This document shows, piece by piece, positions 9,334-17,496 of a stretch of 64,000 nt of DNA. A program made the position numbers and the translations under genes. The stretch covers positions 62,001 through 126,000 of the forward strand of contig NZ_BSKJ01000005.1 of assembly GCF_030159595.1 (NCBI RefSeq). The letters run 5' to 3'. Under the pieces are notes generated by a model. It was not told the origin of the DNA, searched no databases, and saw only the letters and a list, made by a program, of their open reading frames with translations. This stretch comes from Pseudomonas putida. Its GTDB lineage: Bacteria > Pseudomonadota > Gammaproteobacteria > Pseudomonadales > Pseudomonadaceae. How positions within the stretch are numbered: position 1 is the first letter of the stretch; each line of letters opens with the position of its first letter.

Positions 9334-10683
9334 GTGGAAAGCCGCAAATCCGAAGCCCCTACGCTGGATCTCGCCCCACCGCTCGAAACGAGCTGGCTGG
9401 AGCGGATTTTCAAACTCAAGCAACACGGCAGCACTGTCAAAACCGAAATGATCGCCGGGGTGACCACCTTCATCACCATGGCCTACATCATCTTCGTCAA
9501 CCCCAACATCATGGCCGACGCCGGCATCGACCATGGTGCCGCCTTTGTCGCCACCTGCATCGCCGCCGCGCTGGGCTGCCTGCTGATGGGCCTGTACGCC
9601 AACTGGCCGGTGGGCCTGGCGCCGGGCATGGGGCTTAACGCTTTCTTTACCTACACCGTGGTTGGCACCATGGGCTACAACTGGGAAACGGCGCTGGGGG
9701 CGGTGTTCGTCTCGGGCGTGCTGTTCATGTTCCTGACCTTGTCGAAAGTGCGCGAATGGCTGCTGAACAGCATCCCGGTCAGCCTGCGCCATGCCATGGG
9801 GGCCGGCGTCGGATTGTTTCTCGGGCTGATCGGCCTGAAGACCGCTGGCATCATCGTCGACAGCCCCGCCACCCTGATCAAGTTGGGCTCGCTGCATGAG
9901 CCGGGGCCGCTGCTGGCGGCCGTGTGCTTCCTGCTGATTGCCATCCTCAGTTACAAGCGGGTGTTTGGCGCGATCCTGATCAGCATCATTGGCGTCACCC
10001 TGGCGGGCTGGGGCCTGGGCCTGGTCAAGTTTGGCGGGGTGATGTCGATGCCGCCGAGCCTGGCGCCGACCTGGATGGCCATGGACGTGGCTGGCGTGTT
10101 CAACGTCAGCATGATCAGCGTGGTGCTGGCGTTCCTGTTCGTGCACATGTTCGACACGGCCGGCACGTTGATGGGCGTGGCGCAGCGGGCCAACCTGGTG
10201 GCGCCGGACGGGCGTATCGAGAACCTGTCGAAGGCGTTGAAGGCTGATAGCGCGTCGAGCGTGTTCGGTGCCGTGGTCGGCGTGCCGCCAGTGACCAGCT
10301 ATGTGGAGAGTGCTGCGGGTGTCGCGGCGGGTGGCCGGACTGGCCTGACTGCAGTGGTGGTCGGCCTGCTGTTCATTGCCGCGATGTTCTTCGCTCCGCT
10401 GGCAGGGATGATTCCCGCCTACGCCACTGCTGGCGCATTGATTTATGTAGCAATGCTGATGATGGGCAGCATGGCGCATATCCACTGGGACGAAGCCACC
10501 GACAGCATTCCGGCCATCGTGACAGTGATCATGATGCCGCTGACCTTCTCGGTCGCCGATGGTATTGCACTGGGCTTCATCAGTTACGTCGCGTTGAAGG
10601 CGGGCACTGGCAAATACAAGGAAATCTCCGCCAGCTTGTGGGTGCTGTGCGCGATCTTCATTGCCAAGTTTGTGTTCCTCTGA
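9334..10683 (+). CDS. AzgA/PbuG-type purine (hypoxanthine/guanine/adenine) permease
   Basis: A 449-residue NCS2-superfamily membrane transporter with about 12-14 hydrophobic segments. The N-terminal signature TEMIAGVTTFITMAYIIFVN followed by NIMADAGID is typical of the AzgA/PbuG/GhxP branch, which imports hypoxanthine, guanine or adenine with protons. It has FDTAGTLMGVA in the middle and GVPPVTSYVESAAGVAAGGR later. The start is GTG 9334, after GAGGAG at 8-base spacing. It supplies the substrate side of GuaD/XdhAB and is preceded by both operator types. The exact substrate is not deducible. Confidence 0.92.
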   Translation: MESRKSEAPTLDLAPPLETSWLERIFKLKQHGSTVKTEMIAGVTTFITMAYIIFVNPNIMADAGIDHGAAFVATCIAAALGCLLMGLYANWPVGLAPGMGLNAFFTYTVVGTMGYNWETALGAVFVSGVLFMFLTLSKVREWLLNSIPVSLRHAMGAGVGLFLGLIGLKTAGIIVDSPATLIKLGSLHEPGPLLAAVCFLLIAILSYKRVFGAILISIIGVTLAGWGLGLVKFGGVMSMPPSLAPTWMAMDVAGVFNVSMISVVLAFLFVHMFDTAGTLMGVAQRANLVAPDGRIENLSKALKADSASSVFGAVVGVPPVTSYVESAAGVAAGGRTGLTAVVVGLLFIAAMFFAPLAGMIPAYATAGALIYVAMLMMGSMAHIHWDEATDSIPAIVTVIMMPLTFSVADGIALGFISYVALKAGTGKYKEISASLWVLCAIFIAKFVFL

Positions 10684-10698
10684 ATCCCCAACACCAAC

Positions 10699-10720
10699 AA
10701 AGGGCGCCTCGGCGCCCTTT
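10699..10720 (+). terminator. Hairpin terminator after purine permease
   Basis: AAAGGGCGCC and its exact complement GGCGCCCTTT are separated by only two bases, so the tip must open to a small loop. The hairpin starts 16 bases after the permease stop. The T tract is short (TTTGTCAT). Confidence 0.65.
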
Positions 10721-10841
10721 GTCATGTTCAGCACCGCTCACTCGCTACGTCGGCCTGACACATTTGCCAGGTGCGAGGTAAGCCGAGGTTTGATACACAT
10801 TTCACAACCACATCTTTAACGCAACCGCTTGAGGCAGCTTA

Positions 10842-11582
10842 ATGTACACACGCGCCTATACCCCATTTGGCCATTGTACGCGCAGTGAAAACTTACTGGC
10901 CTTCAACGGCGAGTTTCAAGAAGCGTTCACCGGCCTATACCCACTAGGCAACGGCCATCGCATGTACAGCCCGGTGCTAATGAGGTTCTTTAGCCCTGAC
11001 AAGCTAAGCCCTTTCGACCAAGGTGGCTTGAACAGCTATGCCTACTGCGAAGCAGACCCGGTCAATCGGACAGACCCGAGCGGCAGAAGCTATCTGCTGT
11101 CCAGGACCGCTACCAAGCTGCTGGCAGGAGGGGGGATTGTATGGGGGGCAATGAAAGGCCGTGATTTCATCGGTGAAATTTTCACTACCAGCAAGCGAGC
11201 ACTCACTCGCGGATCGATACAGCCTGAGGGCTTCCCCGAGCACCGACACTACCTCTGGAAAAACGCAAACAAGGCTGACAAACCTTTCAACAATGCGGTG
11301 AACCGGGTAAACGAAAATCTGGGATCACACGGTGATGGCGCGCTCTCAGCAGAACAAGCCGATTACTATACAAAAGGAACCTGGTCAGAGGACAGCAACA
11401 CTACCCTGCATCTTCACAGCACCGTCGGCTGGGGGCTACAACTGGCGCAGACCGGAGATCCGGCCGCTGCGACCGGGGCCTTGTTCAATGGTACCGCTAC
11501 ACTGGTTTCAGGAGCGCTGGATCACATAACCTACAAATCGGGAACGATTTTCAAGGTTCCAGTCAGCGAAGTACGCCAATAA
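10842..11582 (+). CDS. Orphan RHS-core protein with variable C-terminal domain (putative effector)
   Basis: A 246-residue protein. Residues about 18-80 are a conserved RHS-repeat-associated core end (LLAFNGEFQEAFTGLYPLGN, RMYSPVLMRFFSPDKLSPF, GGLNSYAYCEADPVNRTDPS). The remaining about 165 residues are an unrecognised domain with a hydrophobic patch (LLAGGGIVWGAMKG) and a mixed C terminus. The ATG has its own TTGAGG ribosome site at 7-8 bases, so this looks like a real short gene and not a broken 3' end of a large RHS gene. No adjacent immunity-like ORF is visible. Toxin activity is inference from the polymorphic-toxin layout. Confidence 0.75.
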   Translation: MYTRAYTPFGHCTRSENLLAFNGEFQEAFTGLYPLGNGHRMYSPVLMRFFSPDKLSPFDQGGLNSYAYCEADPVNRTDPSGRSYLLSRTATKLLAGGGIVWGAMKGRDFIGEIFTTSKRALTRGSIQPEGFPEHRHYLWKNANKADKPFNNAVNRVNENLGSHGDGALSAEQADYYTKGTWSEDSNTTLHLHSTVGWGLQLAQTGDPAAATGALFNGTATLVSGALDHITYKSGTIFKVPVSEVRQ

Positions 11583-11609
11583 AAAAAGCCCGCCAGTGTG
11601 AGAGCGGGC
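11581..11609 (-). terminator. Intrinsic terminator for uraH (leftward)
   Basis: Read leftward, GCCCGC and GCGGGC flank a 10-base loop and are followed by a run of seven T. It begins 34 bases after the uraH stop and overlaps the RHS-gene stop, so it may serve both strands. Confidence 0.8.
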
Positions 11610-11642
11610 CAAAGGACCTACGAAGATTCTTCTAGCGACCAA

Positions 11643-11996
11643 CTAGCTTCCACGATAGGTCGAATAGCTGTACGGCGAGATCAGCAGCGGCACATGGTAG
11701 TGCTCCTGCTGCTCGTCGATGCCAAAGCGCAGCACAACAACATCCAGAAACGCCTGGGCCGGCAGTTGCACGCCACGGGCGCGGTAGTAATCACCCGCGC
11801 TGAACTGCAACTGGTAAACGCCAGAGCGGTAATCGTCACCCTGCAGCAGTGGCGCGTCGACGCGGCCATCGCTGTTGGTCAGGGCGGTGTTCACCAGCTC
11901 CAGCTGCTGGCCTTCGACACGGTACAGCTCGACCTTGATCGAGCTGCCCGGGCAGCCATGCGCGGCATCCAGTACATGTGTGGTCAAACGTCCCAT
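11643..11996 (-). CDS. uraH: 5-hydroxyisourate hydrolase (transthyretin-like)
   Basis: A 117-residue hydrolase that opens 5-hydroxyisourate to OHCU after urate oxidation. The family hallmarks are the N-terminal RLTTHVLDAAHGCPG (with the active-site His) and the C-terminal tetrapeptide YRGS. ATG 11996 follows AGAGGCG with good spacing. It is divergent from puuE, with a 399-base control region that carries both operator types. Confidence 0.96.
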   Translation of the reverse strand: MGRLTTHVLDAAHGCPGSSIKVELYRVEGQQLELVNTALTNSDGRVDAPLLQGDDYRSGVYQLQFSAGDYYRARGVQLPAQAFLDVVVLRFGIDEQQEHYHVPLLISPYSYSTYRGS

Positions 11997-12104
11997 TGCG
12001 TGTCGCCTCTTGTTCATTCTGTGGGCAAGAAATACTCAGCCATCGCACCCAAACAGGGCCTGCGGTAGGCGGGAATGACACCATTAAGACATTTCATCGA
12101 AAAA

Positions 12105-12114
12105 TTGTACACAA
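12105..12114. promoter_or_regulatory. TTGTRTACAA-type operator, uraH side
   Basis: TTGTACACAA within AAAATTGTACACAATTTTTT. The larger AAAATTGT/ACAATTTT symmetry strengthens the case for a dimer site. It is 109 bases upstream of the uraH start. Confidence 0.6.
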
Positions 12115-12208
12115 TTTTTTGTACCCATCCGTCGCACCCAGCGTTTCTTGCCCATAAACGACCCATCGGTCGCAAATACAGGCACTGTAAAGCCCCCAAT
12201 ATCATTAG

Positions 12209-12224
12209 CTGACCAGTCAGGCAG
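12209..12224 (+). promoter_or_regulatory. RutR-like/purine box, uraH/puuE region
   Basis: CTGACCAGTCAGGCAG fits YTGACC-N4-AGNCAR but is the least symmetric member. It lies between the two TTGTRTACAA-type sites. Confidence 0.35.
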
Positions 12225-12309
12225 GTTTCTTGCACTGTATTTCCAGGTCGCGGCGAAGCGACAAAAGGGAAGAAATGCGGAAAAACAGGCTTACAAAAGA
12301 TTTCAGAAG

Positions 12310-12319
12310 TTGTATACAA
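12310..12319. promoter_or_regulatory. TTGTATACAA operator before puuE
   Basis: A perfect 10-base palindrome, 77-86 bases upstream of the puuE start. Its extended form GTTGTATACAATCA is shared with the site that abuts the FliK-like gene (51659-51668). Confidence 0.6.
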
Positions 12320-12395
12320 TCAGCCCATCCGGTGGTGCGACATCCCGACGCGGCCCGCCCACCCCCCGCACAAACGCACAAGAAGGAAGACTGCA

Positions 12396-13322
12396 GTGAG
12401 CGCTGACTACCCTCGCGACCTGATCGGTTACGGCAACAACCCTCCTCACCCGCAATGGCCGGGCAATGCTCGCATCGCGCTGTCTTTCGTCCTCAATTAC
12501 GAAGAAGGCGGCGAGCGCAACATCCTGCACGGTGACAAAGAGTCCGAAGCCTTCCTGTCCGAGATGGTCGCTGCCCAGCCGCTGCAGGGCCAGCGCAACA
12601 TGAGCATGGAGTCGCTGTACGAATACGGCAGCCGTGCCGGCGTGTGGCGCCTGCTGAAGCTGTTCAAGGACAGCGGTGTGCCACTGACCGTTTTCGCCGT
12701 GGCCATGGCCGCCCAGCGCCACCCCGACGTGATCCGCGCCATGGCCGAAGCCGGCCACGAGATCTGCAGCCACGGCTACCGCTGGATCGACTACCAGAAC
12801 ATGGACGAGGCCCAGGAACGCGAGCACATGCTCGAAGCCATCCGCATCCTCACCGAACTGACCGGTGAACGCCCAGTAGGCTGGTACACCGGCCGCACCG
12901 GCCCGAACACCCGTCGCCTGGTGATGGAGGAAGGTGGCTTCCTGTATGACAGCGACACCTACGACGACGACCTGCCCTACTGGGAGCCGAACAACCCTAC
13001 CGGCAAGCCGCACCTGGTGATCCCCTACACCCTGGACACCAACGACATGCGCTTCACCCAGGTACAGGGCTTCAACTGCGGCGAGCAGTTCTTCCAGTAC
13101 CTGAAAGACGCCTTCGATGTGCTGTACGCCGAAGGTGCCGAAGCACCGAAAATGCTGTCCATCGGCTTGCACTGCCGCCAGGTCGGCCGCCCGGCGCGCC
13201 TGGCCGCCCTGAAGCGCTTCGTCGATTACGCCAAAAGCCATGACCAGGTCTGGTTCGCCCGTCGCGTGGACATCGCCCGCCACTGGCACGCCACCCACCC
13301 GTACAAGAAAGAGAACGCCTGA
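12396..13322 (+). CDS. puuE: Allantoinase of the polysaccharide-deacetylase type
   Basis: A 308-residue NodB-fold hydrolase that converts allantoin to allantoate, replacing the classical AllB. N-terminal YPRDLIGYGNNPPHPQWPG and the central EICSHGYRWIDYQNM (metal/catalytic histidine region) are typical of PuuE. The start is GTG 12396 behind AGAAGGAAG. The stop and the uraD start share TGATG, indicating coupled translation. The two operators upstream suggest tight induction. Confidence 0.95.
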   Translation: MSADYPRDLIGYGNNPPHPQWPGNARIALSFVLNYEEGGERNILHGDKESEAFLSEMVAAQPLQGQRNMSMESLYEYGSRAGVWRLLKLFKDSGVPLTVFAVAMAAQRHPDVIRAMAEAGHEICSHGYRWIDYQNMDEAQEREHMLEAIRILTELTGERPVGWYTGRTGPNTRRLVMEEGGFLYDSDTYDDDLPYWEPNNPTGKPHLVIPYTLDTNDMRFTQVQGFNCGEQFFQYLKDAFDVLYAEGAEAPKMLSIGLHCRQVGRPARLAALKRFVDYAKSHDQVWFARRVDIARHWHATHPYKKENA

Positions 13323-13837
13323 TGACCGCCTTCAACACCCTCAAGCCCTCCGCCCTGGGCCGTGACGCCTTCGTCAGCGCCTTCGCCGACATCTACGAGC
13401 ATTCGCCGTGGGTGGCCGAAAAGGCCTATGACCTGGGCCAACTGGGCGAGCTGGACGAAATCGAAGCCCTGCACCAGCGCATGAGCGACATCCTGCTCAG
13501 CGCCAACCACGCCGACCAACTGGCACTGATCAACGCGCACCCGGACCTGGCCGGCAAGGCCGCCATCCAGGGCGAGCTGACCGAATCGAGCACCAACGAA
13601 CAGGCCGGCGCCGGTATCCACCAGTGCACCGCCGAAGAGTTCGCCCGCTTCACTGAGCTGAACGATGCCTACAAGGCCAAGTTCCAGTTCCCGTTCATCA
13701 TGGCGGTGAAGGGCAGCAACCGGCACCAGATCCTCGCCGCCTTCGAAAAGCGCATCCACAACGATGCCGATGCCGAATTCAAGGAAGCCCTGGCGCAGAT
13801 CAACCTGATCGCCCTGTTCCGCCTGCTGCAGCTGTAA
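13322..13837 (+). CDS. uraD: OHCU decarboxylase
   Basis: A 171-residue enzyme that decarboxylates 2-oxo-4-hydroxy-4-carboxy-5-ureidoimidazoline to S-allantoin. Typical segments are FADIYEHSPWVAEKAY, LINAHPDLAGKA (with the catalytic His) and the long NEQAGAGIHQCTAEE helix, followed by FPFIMAVKG. It is translationally coupled to puuE. Length is normal. Confidence 0.95.
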   Translation: MTAFNTLKPSALGRDAFVSAFADIYEHSPWVAEKAYDLGQLGELDEIEALHQRMSDILLSANHADQLALINAHPDLAGKAAIQGELTESSTNEQAGAGIHQCTAEEFARFTELNDAYKAKFQFPFIMAVKGSNRHQILAAFEKRIHNDADAEFKEALAQINLIALFRLLQL

Positions 13838-13885
13838 GCAACAGCCGAACCTTTTCAGTACAACGAACATATAAGAGAGACCCGC

Positions 13886-14389
13886 ATGCGCACCCTGATG
13901 ATCGAGCCCCTGACCAAAGAAGCCTTCGCCCCCTTCGGAGACGTGATCGAAACCGACGGCAGCGACCACTTCATGATCAACAACGGCTCGACCATGCGTT
14001 TTCACAAGCTCGCCACGGTCGAAACCGCCGAGCCTGAAGACAAGGCGATCATCAGCATCTTCCGCGCCGACGCGCTGGACATGCCGCTGACCGTACGCAT
14101 GCTGGAACGCCATCCGCTGGGCAGCCAGGCTTTCATCCCGCTGCTCGGTAACCCCTTTCTGATCGTGGTCGCGCCCGTTGGCGATGCACCTGTATCAGGC
14201 TTGGTCCGCGCCTTCCGCAGTAACGGCAGGCAGGGCATCAATTACCATCGCGGCGTTTGGCACCACCCGGTGCTTACGATCGAAAAGCGGGATGATTTCC
14301 TGGTGGTTGATCGCAGTGGTTCTGGCAACAACTGCGATGAGCATTACTTCACCGAGGAACAGATGCTGATCCTCAATCCCCACCAATAA
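13886..14389 (+). CDS. allA: Ureidoglycolate lyase
   Basis: A 167-residue cupin-like enzyme that releases glyoxylate and urea from ureidoglycolate. The N terminus (MIEPLTKEAFAPFGDVIE) and the C-terminal NYHRGVWHHPVLTI block match AllA. It follows uraD after 48 bases. No allantoicase (alc) gene lies in that gap, so the substrate must be made by an enzyme encoded elsewhere. Confidence 0.95.
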   Translation: MRTLMIEPLTKEAFAPFGDVIETDGSDHFMINNGSTMRFHKLATVETAEPEDKAIISIFRADALDMPLTVRMLERHPLGSQAFIPLLGNPFLIVVAPVGDAPVSGLVRAFRSNGRQGINYHRGVWHHPVLTIEKRDDFLVVDRSGSGNNCDEHYFTEEQMLILNPHQ

Positions 14390-14446
14390 GAAAAGGTCAG
14401 TCATCCGGTTTTCGAACCAACGCGGTGACTGGCAGAGGTACATACT

Positions 14447-15775
14447 GTGGAAGCACACCTTCACGAATGGCTGAACCTGAGCATTCGCTGGGTTCACATG
14501 ATCACCGGTGTCGCCTGGATCGGTGCATCGTTCTACTTCGTCTGGCTGGAGAACCACCTGAACCGAAGCAACCCGCGCGATGGGTTGTCGGGTGATCTCT
14601 GGGCGATTCACGGCGGTGGTATCTACCACCTGGAGAAATACAAGCTCGCACCCCCGAAAATGCCCGAGAACCTGCACTGGTTCAAATGGGAAGCCTACTT
14701 CACCTGGATGTCCGGTATCGCCCTGCTGTGCGTGGTGTTCTACTGGAACCCGGCCCTGTACCTGCTGGCCCCTGGCAGCACCCTGAGCGGTGCCGAAGGC
14801 GTGGCCATCGGTATCGGCTCGCTGATCGCCGGCTGGTTCATCTACGACTTCCTGTGCGACTCGCCCCTGGGCAAGAAGCCAGCGTTGCTCGGTGGTGTGC
14901 TGTTCGTGCTGATCATCGCCGCCTGCTGGGGCTTCAGCCTGGTGTTCAGCGGCCGCGGTGCGTACCTGCACACCGGCGCGATCATCGGCACCATCATGGT
15001 CGGTAACGTGTTCCGCATCATCATGCCGGCCCAGCGCCAGCTGGTGGCGGCGATCGAGAACAACCAGACGCCCGACCCGGTACTGCCGGCCAAAGGCCTG
15101 CTGCGCTCGCGTCACAACAACTACTTCACCCTGCCGGTGCTGTTCATCATGATCAGCAACCATTTCCCGAGCACTTACGGTAGCCAGTACAACTGGCTGA
15201 TCCTGGCTGGCATTGCAGTAGCCGCGGTACTGATCCGCCACTACTTCAACACCCGCCACGACAGCAACAAGTACGCCTGGACCCTGCCGGTCGGTGCACT
15301 GGCGATGATCTGCCTGGCCTACGTCACCGGTCCGAAACCGATGGCCGTAAGCCCTGAGCAAGCCGCAGCGAAGATCGAGTACCAGCCGCTGCCTGCGACT
15401 GCGGTCGGTGGCAAGACCGCTGCCGAGCAGCGCGCCGAGGACGCCGCCAAGGCTGCCGAAGCACCAGCCGCACCGACCGAAGCACCCGCCCAGGCAACTG
15501 CCCAGGCCGGCGGTGACGCTTTTGACAAGATCCACAATGTCATCCAGGAACGCTGCACCGTGTGCCACTCGTCCAAGCCGACCAGCCCACTGTTCAGCGC
15601 CGCCCCTGCCGGCGTGATGTTCGACACCCCGCAGCAGATCCAGGCCCAGGCCGCGCGCATCCAGGCGCAAGCGGTCGCCAGCCAGATCATGCCACTGGGC
15701 AACATCACCCAGATGACCACCGAAGAGCGCAAGCTCGTCGGCGACTGGATCGCCAAAGGCGCCCCGGTCAACTGA
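14447..15775 (+). CDS. puuD: Membrane-bound urate oxidase with C-terminal cytochrome c domain
   Basis: A 442-residue integral membrane protein of the PuuD type, which oxidises urate to 5-hydroxyisourate and passes electrons to the respiratory chain instead of O2. The membrane part (about residues 1-300, around eight helices) starts with WLNLSIRWVHMITGVAWIGA. An Ala/Pro-rich linker (about 310-355) leads to a haem c domain with CTVCH (Cys370, Cys373, His374) and a late QIMPLGN methionine ligand candidate. GTG 14447 is the start. Activity needs haem c attachment, so it should depend on the Ccm system encoded at 44594-51507. Confidence 0.92.
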   Translation: MEAHLHEWLNLSIRWVHMITGVAWIGASFYFVWLENHLNRSNPRDGLSGDLWAIHGGGIYHLEKYKLAPPKMPENLHWFKWEAYFTWMSGIALLCVVFYWNPALYLLAPGSTLSGAEGVAIGIGSLIAGWFIYDFLCDSPLGKKPALLGGVLFVLIIAACWGFSLVFSGRGAYLHTGAIIGTIMVGNVFRIIMPAQRQLVAAIENNQTPDPVLPAKGLLRSRHNNYFTLPVLFIMISNHFPSTYGSQYNWLILAGIAVAAVLIRHYFNTRHDSNKYAWTLPVGALAMICLAYVTGPKPMAVSPEQAAAKIEYQPLPATAVGGKTAAEQRAEDAAKAAEAPAAPTEAPAQATAQAGGDAFDKIHNVIQERCTVCHSSKPTSPLFSAAPAGVMFDTPQQIQAQAARIQAQAVASQIMPLGNITQMTTEERKLVGDWIAKGAPVN

Positions 15776-15818
15776 TAGCACCACGCCAGACAACCCGCTC
15801 CCCGGGGGATCACCTTCC

Positions 15819-15849
15819 CCTGTGGGAACGGGCTTGCCCGCGAAGAGGC
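15819..15849 (+). repeat. Single REP element
   Basis: CCTGTGGGAACGGGCTTGCC followed by CGCGAAGAGGC lies downstream of puuD. It is one diverged copy of the REP family, not obviously paired. Confidence 0.75.
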
Positions 15850-16000
15850 TGGTAAATCCAGCCTCACGTTCCATGCATTACGCAACAAGCAAGCATCGAG
15901 CGTCAGGTTTCACCGCGCGAACCACAAGCCTCTTCTTGAAGCTTGCCGCCTGAAACGTGCCGCTTGGATCCGAGAATAAAAACAAAACTCGAGGTGCTGC

Positions 16001-17356
16001 ATGTCCGAGTCACGCAAGGCGTATATCCCCATTGCGCCGCCGCGCGAGCCCTTGCCCCTGTTCCAACTGATCCTGGTTGGCCTGCAACACGTTCTGCTGA
16101 TGTACGGTGGCGCCATCGCCGTGCCACTGATCATCGGCCAGGCCGCCGGGTTGTCGCGTGAAGAAGTCGCTTTCCTGATCAACGCCGACCTGCTGGTCGC
16201 TGGCGTCGCCACCATCATCCAGTCGTTCGGTATCGGCCCGGTGGGTATCCGTATGCCGGTGATGATGGGTGCCAGTTTCGCTGCCGTGGGCAGCATGGTG
16301 GCCATGGCCGGCATGCCTGGCGTGGGCCTGCAGGGGATCTTCGGCGCGACCATCGCCGCCGGGTTCTTCGGCATGCTGATCGCGCCGTTCATGTCCAAGG
16401 TCGTACGCTTCTTCCCGCCGCTGGTCACCGGTACGGTGATCACCTCGATTGGTCTGTCACTGTTCCCGGTGGCAGTCAACTGGGCCGGTGGCGGCCATGA
16501 AGCGGAAACCTTCGGTTCGCCGATCTACCTGCTGGTAGCCGGCCTGGTGCTGGCGGTAATCCTGCTGATCAACCGTTTCATGCGCGGTTTCTGGGTCAAC
16601 GTGTCGGTACTGGTGGGGATGGGCCTTGGCTACATCCTGGCTGGCTCCATCGGCATGGTCGACCTGTCTGGCCTGAAAGACGCACCGTGGTTGCAGGTGG
16701 TGACCCCACTGCACTTCGGCATGCCGACCTTCAGCTTGGCGCCGATCCTGTCCATGTGCCTGGTGGTGGTGATCATCTTCGTCGAGTCCACGGGCATGTT
16801 CCTGGCCCTGGGCAAGGTGACTGATCGCGAAGTTACCCCAGGGATGCTGCGGCGCGGCCTGTTGTGCGATGCCGGTGCATCATTCATCGCTGGCTTCTTC
16901 AACACCTTCACCCACTCCTCGTTCGCCCAGAACATCGGCCTGGTGCAGATGACCGGGGTGCGCTGCCGCTATGTCACCATCGTGGCCGGCGCCCTGCTGA
17001 TCCTGCTCAGCCTGCTGCCCAAGGCGGCCTTCCTGATTGCCTCGATCCCGCCTGCGGTACTGGGCGGCGCGTCCATTGCCATGTTCGGCATGGTCACCGC
17101 CACCGGGATCAAGATTCTTCAGGAAGCGGACATCGGCGACCGCCGCAACCAATTGTTGGTGGCGGTAAGCGTCGGCTTCGGGTTGATCCCCGTGGTGCGT
17201 CCGGAGTTCTTCGCCCAGATGCCACAGTGGATGGAACCCATCACCCACAGTGGTATCGCCATGGCCACGGTCAGTGCCCTGGTGTTGAACGTACTGTTCA
17301 ACATCCTCGGTGGTGCCGAACGCGCGGTGCACAACGACGCTTGTCACCAGCATTGA
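16001..17356 (+). CDS. uapC: NCS2 urate/xanthine permease (UapA/UacT type)
   Basis: A 451-residue nucleobase-cation symporter with about 14 membrane segments. The N-terminal PPREPLPLFQLILVGLQHVL and the NCS2 signature region (SFIAGFFNTFTHSSFAQNIG, then LVQMTGVRCRYV) identify the urate/xanthine branch, distinct from the AzgA-type permease at 9334-10683. It follows puuD in the same direction with a 225-base gap that includes a REP element, so it may have its own promoter. Confidence 0.93.
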   Translation: MSESRKAYIPIAPPREPLPLFQLILVGLQHVLLMYGGAIAVPLIIGQAAGLSREEVAFLINADLLVAGVATIIQSFGIGPVGIRMPVMMGASFAAVGSMVAMAGMPGVGLQGIFGATIAAGFFGMLIAPFMSKVVRFFPPLVTGTVITSIGLSLFPVAVNWAGGGHEAETFGSPIYLLVAGLVLAVILLINRFMRGFWVNVSVLVGMGLGYILAGSIGMVDLSGLKDAPWLQVVTPLHFGMPTFSLAPILSMCLVVVIIFVESTGMFLALGKVTDREVTPGMLRRGLLCDAGASFIAGFFNTFTHSSFAQNIGLVQMTGVRCRYVTIVAGALLILLSLLPKAAFLIASIPPAVLGGASIAMFGMVTATGIKILQEADIGDRRNQLLVAVSVGFGLIPVVRPEFFAQMPQWMEPITHSGIAMATVSALVLNVLFNILGGAERAVHNDACHQH

Positions 17357-17361
17357 GCCAA

Positions 17362-17386
17362 GCGGGGCGGCGCGTTGCCGCCCCGC
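17362..17386 (+). terminator. GC-rich hairpin after urate/xanthine permease
   Basis: GCGGGGCGGC and GCCGCCCCGC form a perfect 10-base stem around GCGTT, 5 bases after the stop. There is no real T tract, so termination strength is uncertain. Confidence 0.55.
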
Positions 17387-17496
17387 ATTCACATACGCCG
17401 TAACCGCTACACCGTCGGCCCGCCGGAATGGGCCGCCCGGGGCGCCTGCGCGCCAAAAAAACCGCCAACAAAAACAATAAGTCCGGGAATCACAAC

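Larger units (their letters stand above)
11997..12395. promoter_or_regulatory. Divergent uraH/puuE control region
   Basis: A 399-base, relatively AT-rich stretch without a credible gene. It contains TTGTACACAA (12105-12114) with a second half-like TTTTGTACCC downstream, a RutR-like box (12209-12224) and a perfect TTGTATACAA (12310-12319). Both divergent genes act in the urate-to-allantoate pathway, so coordinated control is likely. Confidence 0.6.

Noticed and set aside
9121..10734. 537-codon minus-strand frame opposite the purine permease
   Set aside because: His/Asp/Gln-rich composition with no domain, and it runs over the operator region and the terminator.
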